The notes under the pieces were generated by a model. That model was not told the origin of the DNA and searched no databases. It saw only the letters and a list, made by a program, of their open reading frames with translations. A stretch of 64,000 nt of DNA from assembly GCF_009765785.1 (NCBI RefSeq), contig NZ_LMUT01000025.1, positions 406,890-470,889 of the forward strand. The letters run 5' to 3'. Position 1 is the first letter of the stretch. Each line of letters starts with the position of its first letter. The stretch comes from Granulicella sp. L46 (GTDB lineage Bacteria > Acidobacteriota > Terriglobia > Terriglobales > Acidobacteriaceae). Made by a program: the position numbers and the translations under genes. Of this stretch, positions 54,931 to 63,803 are shown piece after piece.

Positions 54931-56535
54931 CTACGGACGAGGGCTCACCTGGGCATAGATATAGTGCTTCACCTCGACAGGCTTGATGGCATAGCTCAGT
55001 ACCTGCTTCTCGATCTCGCGATCGGCCACTGTGAAGCGGTCATGTTGTCTTTCGTGTTCAGCCCAGGAATCAACCTTGAAGCTCTCCAGATAGGTATCCG
55101 GAGTTTCGGTATCGGAGAACACTCCCCAACTCGTTGCGCCGTCGCGGCGACGGACTCGCTCATACTTGTGGATTTGAACCAGAAACTCCTGTGCCTTAGC
55201 TGGATCAATGACATAGATCAGGATGACGAGAACCGGCCCCTGGTCTGGCGCGGGCTCCTGAATCATGGCCGGTTGAGCCCAGTGATTCCAACTGCTGAGA
55301 TCCAAATTCGTATTTGGTAGTTTGAACAAAGGTGCCAACAACAGGCACGCGCCAGTTCCAATGCCCGCATAGACCAGGGTGAGATGAACATTCGTGTGCA
55401 ACGCCACGTATCCCCAAAGTGTGCTGCTAACGGCAACGCTACCCTGAAATACAAAAAGGTAGACGGCAAGCACTCGCGCGCGGACCCAATCGGGCGCGAG
55501 TTCCTGCACCATGATGTTGAAGAGGGACATGATTGCGGTCCAGGAGGCGCCTCCAATTAGCATCAGCGAGCACAGAATTGCAGGTGAGCGCAGCAATGCC
55601 AGGCTCAAGATAACCGCCGAGAATATTGCCGTGGCGATAGACAACAGAGTCTCTGAGGAGAGCCTGGACCGGGTCCGCTGAAGGACCATGGCGCCGAGCA
55701 CCGCTCCCAAGCCGAAAAACCCGAGCAGAAATCCATAAGTGATCGGACTCTTGCTGATCGATTTCGCCGCTACTGGCAGGAGTGCCCAGAAGGAGCTTGT
55801 GAAGAAGATGAGAACCGCCGACCGAAGCAACAATCTGCGAATGCCAGGGGAGTAGCGCACATAGCGGATGCCGGCTGAGGTCGCTCCCCGGAAGGTCTCC
55901 ACTGGCAGTGAGCTCGTTCGCGCAGGTCTCCTCCATTTAGCGATGACGGCAATTACTCCGAGGAAACTAAGGGCATTGAAAGCAAATGCCGCGCCGACGC
56001 CGACAGCCGCAACAACGAACCCGCCAAGGCCAGGTCCGATAGCTCGGGCCAGGTTGAATTCGATCCCATTCAGTGCCAGGGCAGCAGGCAATTCCTCCTT
56101 ATTTACCAATTCAGGGAAAATAGCGCGCCACGTGGGCGATTCGACGGCGTCCCCGATCGATAGCCCCAGAGTAAGCAAGAGCAGGAGCCATGGCGTCATC
56201 GCTCCGGCGAATGTGACCACGGTGAGCACAATCGCGATTCCAAACATCCAGGTCTCTGTCCCGAAAATCAGCTTGCGGCGATCGAAGATATCTCCGATTG
56301 AGCCTGCTGGCAGCGCAAGCAGGAAAAACGGCAAAGCGGTAGCCGTCTGAATCAAGGCGATATAGAGAGGATTGCTGGTGAGCGAGGTCATCAGCCACGC
56401 TGCGCCAATGGCCTGCATGAAAGTCCCGATATCAGAGATAAGGTTGGTTACAAGCAGATTGCGGAATATCGAGTTGCGAAGAGGTCGCCAGGGGCTTGGC
56501 GAGCGTGGCGCACCTGATTGGGCAACTGGAGCCAT
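54931..56535 (-). CDS. MFS exporter (enterobactin-exporter-like, MFS_3)
   Basis: 534 residues. About twelve membrane segments (first: NLISDIGTFMQAIGAAWLMTSLTSNPLYIALIQTATALPFFLLALPAG, with motif GSIGDIFDRRKL) are followed by a soluble C-terminal domain of about 110 residues (PVLVILIYVIDPAKAQEFLVQIHKYERVRRRDGATSWGVFSDTETPDTYLESF) resembling a monooxygenase-like ferredoxin fold. This two-part layout is normal for the family. The exported compound is unknown. The gene stands alone. Confidence 0.85.
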   Translation of the reverse strand: MAPVAQSGAPRSPSPWRPLRNSIFRNLLVTNLISDIGTFMQAIGAAWLMTSLTSNPLYIALIQTATALPFFLLALPAGSIGDIFDRRKLIFGTETWMFGIAIVLTVVTFAGAMTPWLLLLLTLGLSIGDAVESPTWRAIFPELVNKEELPAALALNGIEFNLARAIGPGLGGFVVAAVGVGAAFAFNALSFLGVIAVIAKWRRPARTSSLPVETFRGATSAGIRYVRYSPGIRRLLLRSAVLIFFTSSFWALLPVAAKSISKSPITYGFLLGFFGLGAVLGAMVLQRTRSRLSSETLLSIATAIFSAVILSLALLRSPAILCSLMLIGGASWTAIMSLFNIMVQELAPDWVRARVLAVYLFVFQGSVAVSSTLWGYVALHTNVHLTLVYAGIGTGACLLLAPLFKLPNTNLDLSSWNHWAQPAMIQEPAPDQGPVLVILIYVIDPAKAQEFLVQIHKYERVRRRDGATSWGVFSDTETPDTYLESFKVDSWAEHERQHDRFTVADREIEKQVLSYAIKPVEVKHYIYAQVSPRP

Positions 56536-56653
56536 CGTTTTGTGACTTTACATGATCTGAAGATTCAAATGGAACTCTAGATTTGTTGGGATAACAGGTG
56601 ATGTGAAGTGGACTACTGTTCGCCGCTCCGTCTACGCATAGTCGTCAATTGTC

Positions 56654-56669
56654 GCTAACAGGCCAATGC
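56654..56669. repeat. Left block of the dispersed repeat
   Basis: GCTAACAGGCCAATGC, identical over 16 bases to 13681-13696. The palindromic core is not present here. Confidence 0.6.
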
Positions 56670-56715
56670 GCATTTCCTAACAGCGAAGCCATCGTCTCAA
56701 ACAAGAAGTAGCAAA

Positions 56716-58164
56716 CTATAAGCCGGCACCTCTGGATGCAATGACTGAGCTGTAAAACTGCGCGCTTAGTTTTGGCGTCCGTTTTTGAGTCTTGTAGTCG
56801 ACGTAGACGACTCCAAAGCGCTTGCCGTAACCATCAGCCCATTCATAGTTGTCGAGCAGGCTCCAGACGAAATAGCCCTTTACGTCGGCCCCCTCCTTCA
56901 CTGCTTTTAGCATCTGACCGAGACAGTTACGTAAATACATGATTCGGTCTGTGTCCAGCACCTCACCCTGCTCTGTCATGCGATCGGCCGCGGAGCATCC
57001 ATTCTCCGTGATATACATTGCGCGCGGTTTCCACGCTTCTTGAATTAGCTTCGGTCCCCAGTACATGCACTCTGGGCCTACCTTCAGCCAATCGCTGGCC
57101 ATATGCGGGAAATTGTCAGGCATTGGCAACGCCCGATATCCATCTGGCGTACTCCGCACGTACGTCGGCGTGTAGATGTTCAAGCCGACCGCGTCGATTG
57201 GCGATGCGATGGTGCGCATCTCTTCTGACGTGAAACGAGGCGCATCATCGCCGAGTTCCCGTAGGTATCGTTCTGTGTATCGTCCCTCGAAGATGGCGGT
57301 CAAGTAGCCGGCATTCTCCTCGCGCAAGGCTATGGCCGCAGCGTGGATGTCCTCGGCTCGCAACGTTACAGGCACCGGCACGGTGGGGTTTTCGCACAGC
57401 CCAACTTGAACACCCGGCGAAGACTTGGCGCGAATCGCCTGAACGCTCAATCCGTGGGCCAGCAGCACATTGTGCCTCACCTGCGCCAACCCTTTTCGTT
57501 GAAGCTTGAGGCCCGGAGCGTGCGTACCGTTGCCATATCCCAGTTCGACAAACGTCCGCATCTCGTTAATGGTGAAGAAGTATCGCACACCCAGACGCGA
57601 TAGCTCGCCGGCGACATATCCCTCGTATTCGGCGAGGCGGTGCGCTGTGTCCGGGTTCTCCCACCCGCCTTTATCCTGTAATGCTTGAGGTAGGTCCCAG
57701 TGATAGAGCGTGCAAAACGGCTCGATATGATTGGCGTGCAGCTCAGCGACAAGCCGCTTATAGAAATCCAGTCCATGCGCGAGCGGTTCGCCAGATCCCG
57801 TAGGAAACACACGCGGCCAAGCGACGGAAAAGCGGAACGCCTGCAAGCCAAGCGTCTTCATCAGCTGCACATCGTCGCGATAGTGATGGAAGAAGTCATC
57901 CGCCACGTCGCCGGTATCACCATTTGCTGTCTTGCCGGGCGTATGCGAGAACGTGTCCCATATGGACGGACCGCGGCCACCTTCGTGCACCGCGCCTTCC
58001 ACCTGGTAAGAAGCCGTCGCCGAACCCCAGAGAAAGTTAGCGGGAAAGCCATCCTCGCCGCGGGAATCTGCCTGTGCGGCGAACGAGACCGCGGGCAATA
58101 ACGTGGGTACCGCTGCAATCCCAAGCATGCGTGCGACATCGCGACGTGTCCACAAATTCTTCAT
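56716..58164 (-). CDS. GH1 beta-glucosidase, secreted
   Basis: 482 residues with a Tat-like or Sec signal (TRRDVARMLGIAAVPTLLPAVSFAAQ). The GH1 barrel is complete: FLWGSATASYQVEGA, LYHWDLPQAL, nucleophile E387 in YITENG and WSLLDNYEWADGYGKRFGVV. The acid/base E201 is in TINEM, not the usual TxNEP. It cleaves beta-glucosides, probably in the periplasm. ATG 58164 has GAGG upstream, better than TTG 58176. It lies downstream of a decayed lyase gene on the same strand. Confidence 0.92.
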   Translation of the reverse strand: MKNLWTRRDVARMLGIAAVPTLLPAVSFAAQADSRGEDGFPANFLWGSATASYQVEGAVHEGGRGPSIWDTFSHTPGKTANGDTGDVADDFFHHYRDDVQLMKTLGLQAFRFSVAWPRVFPTGSGEPLAHGLDFYKRLVAELHANHIEPFCTLYHWDLPQALQDKGGWENPDTAHRLAEYEGYVAGELSRLGVRYFFTINEMRTFVELGYGNGTHAPGLKLQRKGLAQVRHNVLLAHGLSVQAIRAKSSPGVQVGLCENPTVPVPVTLRAEDIHAAAIALREENAGYLTAIFEGRYTERYLRELGDDAPRFTSEEMRTIASPIDAVGLNIYTPTYVRSTPDGYRALPMPDNFPHMASDWLKVGPECMYWGPKLIQEAWKPRAMYITENGCSAADRMTEQGEVLDTDRIMYLRNCLGQMLKAVKEGADVKGYFVWSLLDNYEWADGYGKRFGVVYVDYKTQKRTPKLSAQFYSSVIASRGAGL

Positions 58165-58198
58165 ATCAAGCCTCAAGCCTTCCTGTGATGAGAAGCCA

Positions 58199-58234
58199 AG
58201 GGCGCGCGGAGGTAAATAGTCCGCCGCGCGCCCT
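58199..58234. other. Strong hairpin between GH1 and the lyase remnant
   Basis: AGGGCGCGCGG (58199-58209) and CCGCGCGCCCT (58224-58234) form a perfect 11-base stem with a 14-base loop. On the plus strand it is followed by a T-containing run. On the minus strand, where the genes lie, no T-run follows, so it may be an mRNA hairpin upstream of GH1 rather than a terminator. Confidence 0.5.
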
Positions 58235-58271
58235 GAGCGTTTTCGTTATTTTACCGACAACGGCTTGACCC

Positions 58272-58942
58272 TTATTTCGTGCCTGGTCCTGATGTCGGCA
58301 GGGAGGGCAGCCGTTCGCCAATCGCCAGCGTGAATGACGGCGTGAGCTGACGGATGACCGACAGGTAGCGCTCATCCTGATAGCGACGGAAGGCATACTG
58401 ATACGTGGTGATACCAGGCAGAGAGCCCAGCGCCGAGGCATCGAGAGCTCCAACTGGCTTCAGCGCGGCATCATACGATCGTTTCATCGCCGTGTCGTGG
58501 TTGCTGTATAAGTCAACGCCGTGGTGCCACAACACCTCAGCAACGGCCGTCGTCAACACGCTCAATGCGGGCATCTGATCGTCGATCTTCGGCGAACCAA
58601 CTCCCCAAACCGTACCCCCACGCAGGACATCTGGCTTGAAGCAATCTATGAAGCCGCCGGTCAGCCTTTCTTTGGTCCCACCCTGTCCGTAGAGCGCCAG
58701 GTCCGCTCCGCCATCGGCCGGATCAGACCGTGCTCGATACCCGCTCGATCCTTGGCGGAGAGTGAGGACGCGCCGTAGATAAGGTCGTAGCCGTTACACG
58801 CCTTCGCAAGAAACATGCCCGCATCGCCACCATCAAAGCCATACGTCGCGAAATGGTCGTAGCCATGCGGGTCGGGCCTGTGTTTCCTTGCCCATAGCCA
58901 TAGGCATCCGCGACAGCCAGCAGAATCTGATAAACGGCTCAA
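58272..58942 (-). pseudogene. Decayed alginate-lyase-family gene
   Basis: Two frames carry pieces of one protein. The upstream part reads YDLIYGASSLSAKDRAGIEHGL. The downstream part reads GTVWGVGSPKIDDQ, then EVLWHHGVDLYSNHD and YQYAFRRYQDERYL, a pattern recalling the C-terminal part of alginate-lyase-like proteins. A frame change lies near 58700-58716, and the distance is too short for a full enzyme, so an internal deletion is likely as well. The identification is by general resemblance. It precedes the GH1 gene in the same direction. Confidence 0.5.
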
Positions 58943-59001
58943 GACAAACGTTCGGCCGAACAGTCAGACTTGCTTCTCTCGATCGAGAGAAAATTACCCG
59001 C

Positions 59002-59031
59002 TTGACATTCCATCGGACCGCTGGCTACACT
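59002..59031 (+). promoter_or_regulatory. Promoter of the GH10 xylanase gene
   Basis: -35 TTGACA (59002-59007), 18-base spacer, -10 TACACT (59026-59031), about 80 bases upstream of the start codon. The spacer has no TGGTnnnRCCA operator, so this gene is probably not under the FadR-type pair in the same way. Confidence 0.55.
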
Positions 59032-59111
59032 CCCTGCGCTTTAGATAAAGCGCATTAATTCGCTGTGTGGGGCCATTGTTCAACGGGCCAATCGCAAAGG
59101 GAGATGTCGTT

Positions 59112-62084
59112 ATGCTGCAGCCATCGAGAAAGTCAAGCAACGGTTTGTCCTGGAATTGGCTTGTGATTTCCTGCTTCCTGGCGTTTTTATGTTTCGGCGC
59201 TGGCGGACTAAAAGCGCAGACGGTTGCGACCTACGGCTTCGAAGACGGAACGGCGGACGGATGGAGCTCCTTCAATGGGGCGAGCACGCCGGTTGCGAGC
59301 AACGCTGCAGCGTATGCCGGCTCGTACAGTCTCCTTACGACGACGGGGGCGACGGGAGCCGGTGGTCCGTCGATCAACTTGAACGCCGTCCTTCAAGCTG
59401 GAGCAACCTATACGATTACGGGCTACGTTAAGCTGGCCACCGGCGAGAGCGCCTCCAATGCGAACTTCACGATCGCACGCACCGATCCCAGCTGCTCTGG
59501 CGGTACTTGCTACGACACCATCGGTGCTTATCAGGTGCCGGTAGTAGCCTCTGGATTTGCGCAGATTGGCGGAAGCTATACGGTCAGCGCTACGGAAACG
59601 GGCTTGACCCTCTATGCGCAACTGGTGGGCGCGACGAGCGCGCAATCTTTTTATCTGGACGACGTGGTTATCACCGAGACTGCACCGCCGCCGGGTGGAT
59701 CGCCGATTGCAACGTACAACTTTGCTGACGGCGGCGTGGATGGTTGGACGCCTTTCGGTTCCGCGACTCTGACCAACGCCGCGCCGCCGCTGCTCGACCC
59801 GAACGGGGACGCGCGCAGCCTGCTGGTAGCCAACCGTACAGCCACGTATATGGGACCAAGTTTAAATCTGCTCACCGTGAACAATGTCGTACCGGGCGCG
59901 ACGTACGAGGTGACGGCTTATGTGCTGTTGGCCGGCCCGGACAGCACGAATCCCACGGTGACCTTATCGACTGCAACGGCGGACTGTGCCAGTACCGGGA
60001 CCTACGGAAATATCGCAACGTCCGGCGCCCTCTCGAGTACGGTCTGGACGAAGGTTCAAGGCACGTTTAGCTACAGCGACCTGCCCGGACCTCCTACGAG
60101 CCTGTCCCTCTACCTCCAGTCGAGCAGCGCGACGGATTCGTTCTACGTCAGCGATGTAGTGATCGGCGAGCTATCACCAGCTCCATTGAGCGCCAGCCAG
60201 CAGGACAACACAGGCATTACCAGCACATTCGAAGATGGCGGGCTCGATGGATGGAGCTCGCGCACCGGCAGCTCATCGGTCACGAACTCCACAGCCGAGG
60301 CCCACAGCGGCACGCATAGTCTGCTGACCACCGGCCGCGTTGCCAACTATGATGGCCCGCAGATCAACGTCAGCAACAAAATGTACAACGGCTCCGAATA
60401 CAACATCAGCGGCTGGGTAAGACTGGTACCTACCGATGGCTCGAGCCATGTCATCAACATCAGCTTGCAGACAACGCTCAGTGGAACTACGAGTTACCCG
60501 AGTGTCACTGCTTACCCCGGAGTGACGGTGCTCGCGGATGGCAACTGGCACCAAGTCAGTGTCAGCGGCTACAACATGTCGAGCGCATACGATACGGGTG
60601 CTGCGACCCTATACTTCCAGACTGTGCCGCCATCCGGCAACGATCTTGTCTCATTCTACGTCGATGACTTCCAGCTCACGTACGTCGCGCCGCCCGCGAT
60701 CCAAACGAATATTCCCTCTATCTACAAGTCTCTTGCGGATCACTTCCCAATCGGAGCAGCGGTCGATACCACGGACCTTTCGGGCCCCCACTCACAGCTT
60801 CTGTTCAAACACTTCGACAGCATGACCCCCGGTAACGACTTGAAGTGGAGCTCCGTTGAGTCCAGCCTGGGGACCTATAACTTCACCAACGGAGACGCCC
60901 TGGTCGGCGAGGCAGTGTGCCACAACATGCGCGTACGGGGACAAAACCTGGTCTGGGCAACCGGTGAACAGACGCCTTCTTATGCCGCCGGGGATGGAAC
61001 AAATTCAGCGGCCAACCAGGCCATCGTCACGGCGAATATCCAAGAGCATATTAAGAGCGAGGTGCAGCACTTCGGCACCAAGGTCTATGCGTGGGATGTG
61101 GTGAACGAACCAATCGATCCTACTCAGTCCGACTGCCTCGCCCACGGGCCGTTCTACGACGTGCTCGGAGCAAGCTATATGGATGTAGCGTTCAAGGCAG
61201 CGAAACAATATGCTCCCCCCGGAACGAAGTTGTTCGTCAACGACTACAGCACCACGGATGCAGACCGCCTCGCATGCCTCGTTCGCGTAGTGCGCGAGTT
61301 GCGTGATCGTGGCGTTCCCGTGGACGGCATTGGGCACGAGATGCACAACGTCATAAACTACCCCGCACCCGGTGCAATGACGAAGGCCATCGACACCGTG
61401 GCAGAAAATTTCCCCGGCATCGATCAGCAGGTGACCGAGCTTGATGTCAGCGTCTACAACGCAGGCGACGACACCTCAAACTACGGCAATACCATTCCGC
61501 CGTCGGTTCTCGCTGAACAGGGCTGGCTTTACAAGGAGTACTTCGACGAGTTCCGCGAACTCAAGCACAAACTCAGCGCCATTACCATCTGGGGCATGGC
61601 CGACGATGACACGTGGCTCGACAGCTTCCCTGTCACGCGTACCGACTATCCACTCCCCTTCGACATGCAACTTCAGGCCAAGCCGGCATATTGGGGAATT
61701 GTGAATCCGAAAGGACTACCCGGGTACGGTCTGAAATTCAGTCTTTCCCAGAAGCCGGGGGAGAAAAACACAAGCCAGCTGACCCTTATCGCAACCAATG
61801 GCGATGTGGGCCCAGCCTACGCAACACAGATCACGGGCTTCACGCTGCAACAGATCTATGGAAGACCGTGCAAACCTTCGGTCACGACCTCCGGCAGCCT
61901 GCTGCTTGGGGACATTCCGGCTAACGGTTCAGCCACTATCTCGTTCACCGTCGACTTCACTGGCTGCAACTCCTTCGCATCGTTCCTGCTGACCGCGCCG
62001 TGGAGTTCCTCGACGTACCACACCGGCACGGTCAGGTCACAGGTGGACTTTGTGGAAGACAACCGAAGAAGTGCGAGGCCATAG
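59112..62084 (+). CDS. GH10 endo-xylanase with three CBM4/9-type modules, secreted
   Basis: 990 residues. After a signal peptide (LVISCFLAFLCFGAGGLKAQ) come three similar carbohydrate-binding modules, beginning YGFEDGTADGWSS (about residue 41), YNFADGGVDGWTP (about 200) and FEDGGLDGWSS (about 372). The GH10 barrel starts near residue 533, with acid/base E666 in WDVVNEPID and nucleophile E776 in TELDV. A C-terminal domain of about 120 residues, rich in strands, is probably another carbohydrate-binding or attachment module. It cuts xylan outside the cell. ATG 59112 has AAGGGAG upstream. Confidence 0.93.
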   Translation: MLQPSRKSSNGLSWNWLVISCFLAFLCFGAGGLKAQTVATYGFEDGTADGWSSFNGASTPVASNAAAYAGSYSLLTTTGATGAGGPSINLNAVLQAGATYTITGYVKLATGESASNANFTIARTDPSCSGGTCYDTIGAYQVPVVASGFAQIGGSYTVSATETGLTLYAQLVGATSAQSFYLDDVVITETAPPPGGSPIATYNFADGGVDGWTPFGSATLTNAAPPLLDPNGDARSLLVANRTATYMGPSLNLLTVNNVVPGATYEVTAYVLLAGPDSTNPTVTLSTATADCASTGTYGNIATSGALSSTVWTKVQGTFSYSDLPGPPTSLSLYLQSSSATDSFYVSDVVIGELSPAPLSASQQDNTGITSTFEDGGLDGWSSRTGSSSVTNSTAEAHSGTHSLLTTGRVANYDGPQINVSNKMYNGSEYNISGWVRLVPTDGSSHVINISLQTTLSGTTSYPSVTAYPGVTVLADGNWHQVSVSGYNMSSAYDTGAATLYFQTVPPSGNDLVSFYVDDFQLTYVAPPAIQTNIPSIYKSLADHFPIGAAVDTTDLSGPHSQLLFKHFDSMTPGNDLKWSSVESSLGTYNFTNGDALVGEAVCHNMRVRGQNLVWATGEQTPSYAAGDGTNSAANQAIVTANIQEHIKSEVQHFGTKVYAWDVVNEPIDPTQSDCLAHGPFYDVLGASYMDVAFKAAKQYAPPGTKLFVNDYSTTDADRLACLVRVVRELRDRGVPVDGIGHEMHNVINYPAPGAMTKAIDTVAENFPGIDQQVTELDVSVYNAGDDTSNYGNTIPPSVLAEQGWLYKEYFDEFRELKHKLSAITIWGMADDDTWLDSFPVTRTDYPLPFDMQLQAKPAYWGIVNPKGLPGYGLKFSLSQKPGEKNTSQLTLIATNGDVGPAYATQITGFTLQQIYGRPCKPSVTTSGSLLLGDIPANGSATISFTVDFTGCNSFASFLLTAPWSSSTYHTGTVRSQVDFVEDNRRSARP

Positions 62085-62127
62085 TAGATCGGCACAGACC
62101 GGATCGGATGAATATCCAGGGTAGCTG

Positions 62128-63054
62128 TCAATTCGAGTATCGTGCGACGATCCGAAGTGCATGCTCAAGCGAGGATTCGCCTAAAGCCAGGGCGGGCACG
62201 CTCGGAACAGACTCCTTCGCAAGCTGGGTCAGAACGTGGCCAGGGGGCATCTCAAGAAAAAGATGGCAGCCCAACTCTTCCAAGACCGTTACTGAGTCGT
62301 ACCAGCGGACGCCATGCGCAACGTTGCTCGCTAAATCCTCCGCGATCGCATCCGGAGTTCTTAGTGTCCTTGCGTTCACGTTACCGACATAAACATAGTT
62401 GGGCGATTGCAATTGCATCTTCTCTAGGCTCTCTCTCAAGGCGACCGCCACAGGCTCCAGGAGTGGACAATGGGAGGGCACTGAAACATGCAGTGCTTCC
62501 GATTTTCGCGCACCGTTCTTTCGAGCGGCCTCCAGCACCTTTCTAATGCCTTCATCGGAGCCCGCAACGACAATCTGGCGCGGGGCATTGATATTGCCGA
62601 CGTATACCGGTGCCTGCGCCGAATAAGCTTCTTCGACCAGCCTCGATACCTGTATCTCGCTCAATCCAACGATGGCCGCAAGACCATACCCACTGGGATA
62701 AAGCCGCACCATCATCTCCGCCCGTTGTCGTACGAGGCGAACTGCATCGGACAGACTGATCACTCCGCACAGAGTTGCGGCGGCAAACGCCCCGACTGAT
62801 AGCCCTGCAACTGCTTCCGGCTTAACACCTTCTTCGATCAGCGCCCGAGCCATCGAGACACCACAGGCCAGCAGCGCTAACTGGACTGAAACCGACGATC
62901 GCAGAGCTTCCTCCGAGTCAAGTTCTCGGATATCCATATTGAGATACTCGCTCACTTCATCGAGCGTTCGTGTGACCGCAGGATGGTCCGGCAGGGCGTG
63001 CAACATTCCCGGCATTTGCGAACCCTGTCCCGGAAAGAGAAACGCAATGCTCAT
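62128..63054 (-). CDS. mdcH: Malonate decarboxylase epsilon subunit (malonyl transferase)
   Basis: 308 residues of the FabD-like acyltransferase fold: FPGQGSQ at residues 7-13, nucleophile S86 in GLSVGAFAAA and the catalytic His in VPSHCPL. In malonate decarboxylase this subunit loads malonyl groups onto the carrier protein. FabD of fatty-acid synthesis is similar, but the neighbouring mdcG makes MdcH more likely. It lies 31 bases after mdcG on the minus strand; the other malonate decarboxylase subunits are not in the window. Confidence 0.85.
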   Translation of the reverse strand: MSIAFLFPGQGSQMPGMLHALPDHPAVTRTLDEVSEYLNMDIRELDSEEALRSSVSVQLALLACGVSMARALIEEGVKPEAVAGLSVGAFAAATLCGVISLSDAVRLVRQRAEMMVRLYPSGYGLAAIVGLSEIQVSRLVEEAYSAQAPVYVGNINAPRQIVVAGSDEGIRKVLEAARKNGARKSEALHVSVPSHCPLLEPVAVALRESLEKMQLQSPNYVYVGNVNARTLRTPDAIAEDLASNVAHGVRWYDSVTVLEELGCHLFLEMPPGHVLTQLAKESVPSVPALALGESSLEHALRIVARYSN

Positions 63055-63085
63055 TTCTGCCTCGGTCGTAGTCCATTCGCGCTAA

Positions 63086-63739
63086 TCATTCCGACTCTCC
63101 GCCTTCCATCCAGGAGACGCTTCCGAGTCTAACGCCGCCTGGTGTGCGTAAAAGGATTGGTGCAACACCTCGACTGGCATATTCCTTCAAGGAGAAACCG
63201 CATGTCCGCGTCTCCACACGAATGTCCACGGCCGCAGGTAGACCGCTCGCCAACGCGCAGAGTGACTTTGCCTCGTCTGTGGCGATGGGCTCGTCGGCAT
63301 AAATAACAATGTCGAGATCGCTTTCCGGTTTTGCCACGTGATTGCCTGTCGCAAGCTCGAAGCCGACGCTCCCTCCTGGTCCCCAGGGACGATCAAAATC
63401 TGTCCAACGGTCTTTGAGAAGTGATAAGGCACCAAAGGCAGGCAGGGAATCAGCACGAAACGCTGGCAAGCTGCGTTTCAGGAGTTGAGGGGGCGTTGTA
63501 ATACTCTTCACTAACCCCGGCTCACAGAAAGCAGCCCAACGCTGATTCCGTTCGGGCCCACGAACACCTACAGGAATGCTCCGCTCCAAAGCGAGGCCAC
63601 GGCGAACGACCAGAAACGGCACTCGCCGTAGCCCCTCTGCGGCCCATTCGGGCACAGACGCATGGAGGGAGAGAAACCTCTCAGAGTCGACTTCCAACAA
63701 GTCGTGCGTCCGAACGTAAGCGGCTTCAAGTAGAAACAT
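63086..63739 (-). CDS. mdcG: Malonate decarboxylase holo-ACP synthase (phosphoribosyl-dephospho-CoA transferase)
   Basis: 217 residues. MdcG attaches the phosphoribosyl-dephospho-CoA prosthetic group to the carrier subunit. The nucleotidyltransferase signature is present: GGSVGFELATG (from G122) and SDLDIVIY with D141 and D143. The N-terminal RTHDLLEVDSERFL also fits the family. It is in an operon with mdcH, about 64 bases downstream of an alpha/beta hydrolase gene. Confidence 0.85.
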   Translation of the reverse strand: MFLLEAAYVRTHDLLEVDSERFLSLHASVPEWAAEGLRRVPFLVVRRGLALERSIPVGVRGPERNQRWAAFCEPGLVKSITTPPQLLKRSLPAFRADSLPAFGALSLLKDRWTDFDRPWGPGGSVGFELATGNHVAKPESDLDIVIYADEPIATDEAKSLCALASGLPAAVDIRVETRTCGFSLKEYASRGVAPILLRTPGGVRLGSVSWMEGGESE

Positions 63740-63803
63740 GGAATGCCCTATCTATGTTGATTGCGCGCGATTGTCGATGTGCTTCCGAGTGCGCTCGGAC
63801 TCT

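Noticed and set aside
54697-55320. 207-codon plus-strand frame
   Set aside because: It is mostly antisense to the MFS exporter, which has clear membrane segments and motifs.
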